From assembly GCA_021613335.1 (NCBI GenBank), contig JAJTWR010000431.1:62001-126000 (forward strand): a DNA stretch of 64,000 nucleotides, written 5' to 3'. The translations under genes were made by a program, and so were the position numbers. Shown here piece by piece: positions 55,101 through 61,056 of this stretch. This stretch comes from Whitmania pigra. Its lineage: Eukaryota > Annelida > Clitellata > Hirudinida > Haemopidae. The notes beneath the pieces were generated by a model that worked only from the letters and a program-made list of their open reading frames with translations, had not been told where the DNA came from and made no database searches. Position 1 is the stretch's first letter. Each line of letters begins with the position of its first letter.

Positions 55101-55318
55101 ACGAGCGGCGAGAGGCGGACTTCTTTTTCGCCGCCGTCTTGCACGGAAGCCGCAATGGCCTCCGGCTCCAGGGAGATGTCCGACACCCGCTGTGCTTCGG
55201 CGAGTTTCCGGCCGGCAGTGAAAATCGAAGGTTCGACGCTTCCGCGAAGGCCCTTCAGCCATCGACCGTCGTCGGGTTGTGGAAGCGCGAGTTTGGGAGG
55301 AAGTGATGGATTGGCCAC
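52190..55318 (-). CDS. SNF2-family ATPase with SWIM zinc finger
   Basis: 1042 residues, GTG start. The SWIM motif CxCxnCxH is at 81-91 ([11 protein letters not shown]). A long central region leads to the SNF2 motor: motif I [15 protein letters not shown], motif II DEAQ in [10 protein letters not shown], motif [23 protein letters not shown], then the second lobe with [46 protein letters not shown] and RIGQTR. It is a dsDNA translocase probably remodelling protein-DNA complexes. Bacterial members are widespread and poorly defined. A tRNA-Gly gene lies 115 nt upstream on the same strand. Confidence 0.93.
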   Translation of the reverse strand: [1042 protein letters not shown]

Positions 55319-55433
55319 GGCGAGCAGGACAGTGTAGCAACGTCCGCTCGTCTTGCGTTAGCAGGAAACGATATTTTCCCGCTGGAATCGCTCCCGTGGG
55401 TCGCCTTGCGGCGGGACTACAAAAAATTTTAAG

Positions 55434-55506
55434 AGCGGCGGACCGGGTTCGAACCGGCGACCCCGAGCTTGGGAAGCTCGTGCTCTACCAACTGAGCTAC
55501 CACCGC
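55434..55506 (-). tRNA. tRNA-Gly (CCC anticodon)
   Basis: Minus-strand cloverleaf: acceptor GCGGTGG/CCGCCGC (one T-G wobble) with discriminator T, D-arm GCTC...GAGC, anticodon stem CGAGC/GCTCG with loop TTCCCAA (anticodon CCC), T-arm GCCGG-TTCGAAC-CCGGT. No encoded CCA. Confidence 0.94.
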
Positions 55507-55582
55507 ACTGCACGCAAATCTTTACTACCAACAGGGCCCGCGCGGTCAACATGCAAGGCGGCGGAGTCACCGGAATATCGCC

Positions 55583-56872
55583 TTAACTCGCGAGGATGAT
55601 GCGCGGGCCGCTCAGCGCCCGTCGCAGTTCGGTCATCACCGCTTCGCCCGCCGCTTCTGCCTCGGTGAGCCGACGGACGCAGAGGATGCGCTTCGGGGAG
55701 TCGGCAAAGGACTTCAGCTCTTCGAGCATCCGGAAAGCAGCGTTGAAAATTGCGCCCGCATCCACGCCCGGCCCAGGCTTCGACGTCTGCTCCCCTACCT
55801 GTGCCTTGAGGTGCGCTTCGAAGCGGGTGAGCGCAGTCCGGCTTGCATTCACATCGAAGCGGGCGAGGGAGTCGCGCAGCACAGAGGCATCGACCTTGAA
55901 GACCCGCGGATTCGGGATAGTCGCATACTCGGGGGTGAGCGGCGCCAGCGAGGAAGGGGGAAAGACGCCGAAGAAGCCGTCTTCGTCGGGACTGGGCGAC
56001 TGGTAGGGAATGCTCTCGACGAAGAGCAGCCGTCCGTCGATGCCCTGGGCGAGAGCGGACTTCTCCTCTTCGGTCACTGCCGGGAATTGTGTCGGTGCCC
56101 CAATGAAGAGCAGCGGGAAGACCACCCCGCTCCAGAGCTCTTCGCTCGCCGGTACGGTCGAGGCCACGGTGGAGTACAGGAGGAGCCAGGTGTCGGTCAC
56201 GCGGGTGAAGCGCGACGCCTGGGAAATCAAGGTCGCCGACTGGTCCATCGCCGCGAGCGAGGCCAAGAGCTGCGCCTGTGCTTCCTTGGAGATGTTGGTC
56301 TTCACTCGGCCGAGCGCTTCCCGGACATCGAGCGAGGCGCGGACCGGCGTGAGCCGGGTAAACTGTTCGAGCTTCTCGGTGTCGAGAGACACGAGCTGAA
56401 CGACCGAGGCATCGAAGATGCGCCGATAGTCTTCCGGCGACAGCGCCGGTGCGCCGCCATTCACCGCGAACTTCGCCTTGGCGATGGCGAGGCCGATTTC
56501 CTTCTCAAACGCGGCGAGCTTTTCGAGGCGCGCCGCCCGCAGTGCATCTTCCGCGACGCCGAACGGCGACACGGTGAGGAGCCCTTGCGGAAAGCCCAGC
56601 GCCGCCCCCTCCGGCGAGTCCCGGTGGGGGAAGAAGAACGCTTGGTGCGCCTCCATGAGTCGCTTCGCGAGCGCCGCGGCGATCCCGAGCACGACGACTT
56701 GGTGCCCTTCCCGCTGCGGGTCGAAGGCCCCGCCGAGCACCCGGATGACGCTCTTTTCAATGTCGCCCCAGGCCGCATGCTCCAGGTCGACGGGCGAACC
56801 CTGTGAATCTGAGAGCGCGGCGCTGAGATGGTCGAGAGCAGCTTGCAGCGGATTTGGGAAGTTCGTCACCAT
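55583..56872 (-). CDS. Hypothetical protein, 429 residues
   Basis: Not recognised. ATG start. The sequence is soluble-looking with no signal peptide or TM segment. An N-terminal helical part (residues 1-110, with FGVAEDALRAARLEKLAAFEKEIGLAIAKAKFAV just after) leads to a middle stretch, LDVREALGRVKTNISKEAQAQLLASLAAMDQSATLISQASR. A C-terminal segment contains DEDGFFGVFPPSSLAPL. It follows nadD by 37 nt in the same direction, so it is probably in the namZ-nadD operon. Coding potential is clear from the frame and base composition, but no function can be assigned. Confidence 0.75.
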   Translation of the reverse strand: MVTNFPNPLQAALDHLSAALSDSQGSPVDLEHAAWGDIEKSVIRVLGGAFDPQREGHQVVVLGIAAALAKRLMEAHQAFFFPHRDSPEGAALGFPQGLLTVSPFGVAEDALRAARLEKLAAFEKEIGLAIAKAKFAVNGGAPALSPEDYRRIFDASVVQLVSLDTEKLEQFTRLTPVRASLDVREALGRVKTNISKEAQAQLLASLAAMDQSATLISQASRFTRVTDTWLLLYSTVASTVPASEELWSGVVFPLLFIGAPTQFPAVTEEEKSALAQGIDGRLLFVESIPYQSPSPDEDGFFGVFPPSSLAPLTPEYATIPNPRVFKVDASVLRDSLARFDVNASRTALTRFEAHLKAQVGEQTSKPGPGVDAGAIFNAAFRMLEELKSFADSPKRILCVRRLTEAEAAGEAVMTELRRALSGPRIILAS

Positions 56873-56909
56873 GGCGCCTCGCTAGCACTTCGCGTTCGGT
56901 AGCGCCGCT

Positions 56910-57491
56910 CTATACACCATCCGAGGAGCGAGCGTAGAGCTGGTTCGCGGCGATGTAGTGAGCAACACTCTGGGGCAGAAAGCTGTGGCCGTCGCTTCCG
57001 GCGGCGAGCGCTTCACGCACTTCCGTCGACGACACGTCGGGGAGCACCAGCTTCGGCCCTCCATCGGTCGGGTGGCCGGCGCGGGCGAGCACCAACACCT
57101 CCACGAGCTCCTGTATGCGGTTCCAATCTTTCCAGCGGTCGAGCTCCGGGAGGATGTCGGACCCCAGCACCCAGACAAAGCGCTGCTGCGGGTATTGCGG
57201 GAGCAGCCATTCGAGGAGTTCCACCGTGCGCCCGGACTTCCCCACCGACTCTTCGGCGCGGCTCACTTGCAACCACGGGCCGAGGCCCTCCACGGCGAGT
57301 TCGCACATCGCCACCCGGTGCTCGTAGGGGACGAGTTCCTTGCCAAGCGGATGGCGGAAGGTCGGCACAAGCCACACCTGCGCTGCCCCGAGCACCGACC
57401 GCGCGTACAGTGCACCGAAGAGGTGGGCGATATGCGGAGGATTGAAGCTTCCGCCGAAGAGCGCCACGACCGGTCGAGCATCAGCTTTCAT
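56910..57491 (-). CDS. nadD: Nicotinate-nucleotide adenylyltransferase
   Basis: 193 residues from the ATG at 57491; the longer frame upstream is the antiphase of namZ. The nucleotidyltransferase motif GGSFNPPHIAH at 13-23 provides the HxxH-type His residues, and SSTEVREALAAG near the end is the ISSTxIR-type motif. WVLGSDILPELDRWKDW is the family core. It makes deamido-NAD from NaMN and ATP. The start overlaps the namZ stop by 11 nt. Confidence 0.94.
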   Translation of the reverse strand: MKADARPVVALFGGSFNPPHIAHLFGALYARSVLGAAQVWLVPTFRHPLGKELVPYEHRVAMCELAVEGLGPWLQVSRAEESVGKSGRTVELLEWLLPQYPQQRFVWVLGSDILPELDRWKDWNRIQELVEVLVLARAGHPTDGGPKLVLPDVSSTEVREALAAGSDGHSFLPQSVAHYIAANQLYARSSDGV

Positions 57492-58734
57492 ACAGCGCCC
57501 AGCGGGCCCTCCCTTCGATGAACTGCGGCAGGGGAGAAGTCTCGGCATCGAGAATCTCGTCGAGGCGGGTTCCGCGCTCCAGCGCCTCGCGCACCCGCGC
57601 ACTGCCACAGAGCAGGTCGAACGCGGGAATATCCTCCACAAACTCATAGGCGTCGGTGCGCCAGGCGAACTTCGCGCCGCCGAGCTCCCGCAGAACCGCG
57701 ACCACCGCAATGCCGGTAGCGTAGGCGCGGAAGCTCGCCCGGTCGGTGACGTGCAGAAACGCTCCCCGGCACAGCTCGCCCTTGTACTTGTCAAAGGTTG
57801 GGACGAACGTCACCGGCCGGAAGTGCACCCCCGGCAAGCGGAGCTGGTTCAACTTCGCGGCTACCAACTCTTCATCGAGGTACGGCGCGCCGAATTGCTC
57901 GAACGGCTGACAGGTCCCCCGCCCCTCCGAGACTTGGGTTCCTTCGAGGAGGCACATCCCCGGGTACACCCGCGCCGTGGCAGGGGTGGGCATGTTGGGC
58001 GACGGTGCGATGAACGGGCGGGGGCGGTCACCCCACTCGAAGTCTTCCCATTCCTGGTCGCGGCGGAGCCCTCGGCAAGGATGGACGGTGAGCTCCACAT
58101 CGAGGCGCTCGGTCTCGACGATGCAGCGTGCGAGTTCGCCAGCGGTGAGGCCGTGGCGATTGGGAATGGGAAATTGCCCGACAAAGCTCTCGAAGCCACG
58201 CTCGACCGTGCGCCCTTCCACTGTGCGAAGCCCGAGCGGGTTCGGCCGGTCCAACACCACAAAGGCAAGTTTCGCCCGCGCGGCGGCACGGAGCGCGAGG
58301 CCCATCGTCGCGAGGTACGTGTAGTAACGGCTTCCGACATCTTGCACATCGAATACCAGCGCATCGAGGCCCGCGAGCGACTCGGGAGCCGGGCTTAGCG
58401 ATTCAGCGGTCGAGCCATAGAGGCTGTACACCGGCACTCCCGTGCGTCGGTCCCGCGGAACATCGGCGACGGCCTCCATGTACTGCGCGTCGCCGCGCAC
58501 ACCGTGCTCGGGGCCGAAGAGCGCCTGCAACTTCACGCGCGGCTCGCCCGCGAACAAGTCTGCAAGGTGGCGAAATTCCCGGTCGACGCTCGTGGCATTC
58601 ACAATCGCCCCTACCCGCATCCCTTGGAGGGTCGTCCGGCAGAGTTCTGACGCATCATCGATGCCGAAGTCCACGCCTCGCCATAGCACATGGCGTCCGC
58701 GGTCGAGCAGCGATATGGGTACAGGATCGTGCAC
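57481..58734 (-). CDS. namZ: NamZ-type exo-beta-N-acetylmuramidase (DUF1343)
   Basis: 417 residues from GTG at 58734; a GTG at 58689 is an alternative and would remove the overlap with mutS2. Family blocks: LFGPEHGVRGDAQ, LVFDVQDVGSRYYTYLATM, DRPNPLG, IPNRHGLTAGELA, APSPNMPTPATA, and LEGTQVSEGRGT. NamZ removes MurNAc from peptidoglycan fragments at the non-reducing end in wall recycling. No signal peptide is evident with either start, so it would act in the cytoplasm, unless the true start is elsewhere. It is followed by nadD in an overlapping arrangement. Confidence 0.88.
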   Translation of the reverse strand: MHDPVPISLLDRGRHVLWRGVDFGIDDASELCRTTLQGMRVGAIVNATSVDREFRHLADLFAGEPRVKLQALFGPEHGVRGDAQYMEAVADVPRDRRTGVPVYSLYGSTAESLSPAPESLAGLDALVFDVQDVGSRYYTYLATMGLALRAAARAKLAFVVLDRPNPLGLRTVEGRTVERGFESFVGQFPIPNRHGLTAGELARCIVETERLDVELTVHPCRGLRRDQEWEDFEWGDRPRPFIAPSPNMPTPATARVYPGMCLLEGTQVSEGRGTCQPFEQFGAPYLDEELVAAKLNQLRLPGVHFRPVTFVPTFDKYKGELCRGAFLHVTDRASFRAYATGIAVVAVLRELGGAKFAWRTDAYEFVEDIPAFDLLCGSARVREALERGTRLDEILDAETSPLPQFIEGRARWALYES

Positions 58735-61050
58735 GCTACAGAAGACACCATTTCGGCCTTAGGTTTTGACGGTATTCGGCAGGAGCTCGCCCGCGGCTGC
58801 CGAACACCACTCGGAATTGCACGAGCGCTCGCGCGGCCGTTCCTCCCCAACGCGGAGGCTGCGAAGCACGAGCTGGCGCTCGTCGCCGAGGCCCAGCGGC
58901 TCGTCGAAGAGCCCATCTCCCTGCCCTTCAACGAGCTGACCGACCTGCGCGACTCGCTCGAACGCGCCGAGAAAGGCAGTCTTCTCGAACCGAACGAATT
59001 AGTGGCGGTGTGCCACGCTCTCTTCGCCTTCGAGCACGCTCAAGAGATCATCGGCGACCGCGCAGCGACGCTCCCCGGGCTCGCACGCATCGCCGAAGCG
59101 CTCCCGGCGCTCCACCAACTCTCACTGCGCCTCGAGCGAGCGTTTACGCCGGAGCGCACCATCGCCGACGACGCGAGCCCGGAGCTCGCCGCCGCCCGGG
59201 TCCGGGTGCGCGCGCTGCACCGACGCATCCGGGGGCAGCTCGAAGAGCTGCTGCGCGACGAGGCCTTCTCGTCGATGCTCCAAGAACAATATTTTTCGGT
59301 GCGCGACGACCGCTACGTGGTGCCGGTCAAGGCGGCCCACCAGCGCGAGCTCCCCGGCATCGTCCACAACGCGAGCCAAACCGGTCAGACTCTCTTCATC
59401 GAGCCAACCGCGCTGGTCCCGCTCGGCAACGAACTGACCATGGCACGGGTCGCGGAACGCGAAGAAGAAGTGCGGGTACTGCTCACGCTCTCCGGCCTCG
59501 TCGGCGCGGAGAGTGCGAAGATCGCCCGGGGCCTCGCCGCCGTGGCTCGCCTCGACGAGCTGGAGTCCGCCGGTCGGTTGAGCCAGCGCCTGCGCGCCAC
59601 TATCCCGACCCTCACCGCCCCTGCCGCCGGGCTCGCGCTGCGCATGCTCCGCCACCCGCGCTTGGCGCTCCGCTCCGAAGAGGTAGTTCCCAACGACTTG
59701 GCGCTCCCCGGCAACCGAGCGCTCGTCATCTCCGGGCCGAACGCTGGCGGGAAAACGGTCACCCTCACCGGCGTCGGCCTGAGCGCGATGATGCTCTCCG
59801 CCGGGCTGCCGTCCTCCCTCGGCGATGGTTCGGAGATTCCGTTCTTTGATGAGATCCACACTGCCTTAGGCGACCAGCAGGACCTAAGCCGCGGGCTCTC
59901 GACGTTCTCGGCACACATGACGAGCCTCGCCGGAATCCTCAAATCCGCTGGCCCCGGTGCGCTCGTCCTCATCGACGAAGTGGCCGCCGGGACGGCGCCG
60001 CAGGAAGGCGCCGCTATCGCGACCGCGGTACTGGAAGCATTCCTCGACCGGGGCGCGACGGTGATCGTCACGACCCACCTCGAAGAGCTGAAGGCTCTCG
60101 CGCACGTCGACGAGCGGTTCCTCAACGCCCGAGTCGGCTTCGATTCGAAGCGCCTCATTCCCACCTACCAACTGTCGGTCGGGTCGCCGGGGACCTCGTC
60201 GGCCATCGACATTTCTCGCCAAGCGGGCCTCCCAGAGGAGCTCTGCCTGCGGGCCTCGCAGCTCCTCACCGATACCGGTGGCGCCCTGGCCAAGGCCGTG
60301 CGCGCTGCGGAGGTCGAACGGGAGCGTCATGCGGAAGCGGCCGCCCAAGTAGTGCGCTCGCTTGCCGAACTCGCACAACTCCGCAGCGAACTCGATGCGG
60401 AGCGCGAGGAGCTCGCCCAGAAGCGTGCGCGCGAAGAGGAGTCCTTCCGCACCTCGCTTGCTACCGAGCTCCAAGACGCCCGCCAAAAGCTCCGCGCCCT
60501 CTTGGACGAGCTCGCGAAAGAGCGCAATGAAAAAGCCGTCGCCGCGGCCGCAGCGAAGGTGGCCGAACGTCTGAACGACCTGGCGCGCACTGCGCAACCG
60601 ACAACCGTGAAGGCCGAGCCGCGGGTCGGCGAAGAACTCTTCCACCGAAGCTTCGGGCGAGCGGTCGTCGTCGTGAGCATCGACAAAGAACATGCCCTCG
60701 TCCAAGCCGGGAATTTGAAGACCCGGGTTCGCCTCGACGAACTGTCACCGCTCCCGGCGGGCCGAGCTGCGTCGGCCAAGAACCGCGTCCCGCTCAGCGA
60801 CGAGAACTACGCCCCTGCGGTATTGGACGTGCGCGGTGCACGGGCTGAAGAGGCCCTGCGTAAAGTGGAGAAATTCGTGGATCAGATGGCGGTTCTCGGA
60901 GTCGACCAAGCGCAAATCATCCATGGACACGGTACGGGAGCGCTGCGGAACCAGATCCGAAGCTTCCTGCAAAGAGCACCACAAATTACCTCACATCGTC
61001 CAGGAGACCCCAGCGAAGGTGGCGACGGCGTAACCGTGCTCCTATTCTAG
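58690..61050 (+). CDS. mutS2: MutS2 ATPase with C-terminal Smr nuclease domain
   Basis: 786 residues from the ATG at 58690; a GTG at 58729 gives a more typical N-terminus. Core and clamp helices precede the ATPase: Walker A SGPNAGGKTVTLTG near residue 348, and Walker B LVLIDEVAAGTAPQEGAA, followed by VTTHLEELK. A long coiled coil (about 530-640) carries the KOW-like segment (VGEELFHRSFGRAVVVVSIDKEHALVQAG). The Smr domain at 715-786 has VLDVRGARAEEAL and IHGHGTGALR, so nuclease residues look intact. The family resolves collided ribosomes or suppresses recombination. Its 5' end overlaps divergent namZ. Confidence 0.95.
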   Translation: MASAVEQRYGYRIVHATEDTISALGFDGIRQELARGCRTPLGIARALARPFLPNAEAAKHELALVAEAQRLVEEPISLPFNELTDLRDSLERAEKGSLLEPNELVAVCHALFAFEHAQEIIGDRAATLPGLARIAEALPALHQLSLRLERAFTPERTIADDASPELAAARVRVRALHRRIRGQLEELLRDEAFSSMLQEQYFSVRDDRYVVPVKAAHQRELPGIVHNASQTGQTLFIEPTALVPLGNELTMARVAEREEEVRVLLTLSGLVGAESAKIARGLAAVARLDELESAGRLSQRLRATIPTLTAPAAGLALRMLRHPRLALRSEEVVPNDLALPGNRALVISGPNAGGKTVTLTGVGLSAMMLSAGLPSSLGDGSEIPFFDEIHTALGDQQDLSRGLSTFSAHMTSLAGILKSAGPGALVLIDEVAAGTAPQEGAAIATAVLEAFLDRGATVIVTTHLEELKALAHVDERFLNARVGFDSKRLIPTYQLSVGSPGTSSAIDISRQAGLPEELCLRASQLLTDTGGALAKAVRAAEVERERHAEAAAQVVRSLAELAQLRSELDAEREELAQKRAREEESFRTSLATELQDARQKLRALLDELAKERNEKAVAAAAAKVAERLNDLARTAQPTTVKAEPRVGEELFHRSFGRAVVVVSIDKEHALVQAGNLKTRVRLDELSPLPAGRAASAKNRVPLSDENYAPAVLDVRGARAEEALRKVEKFVDQMAVLGVDQAQIIHGHGTGALRNQIRSFLQRAPQITSHRPGDPSEGGDGVTVLLF

Positions 61051-61056
61051 AAGGTA

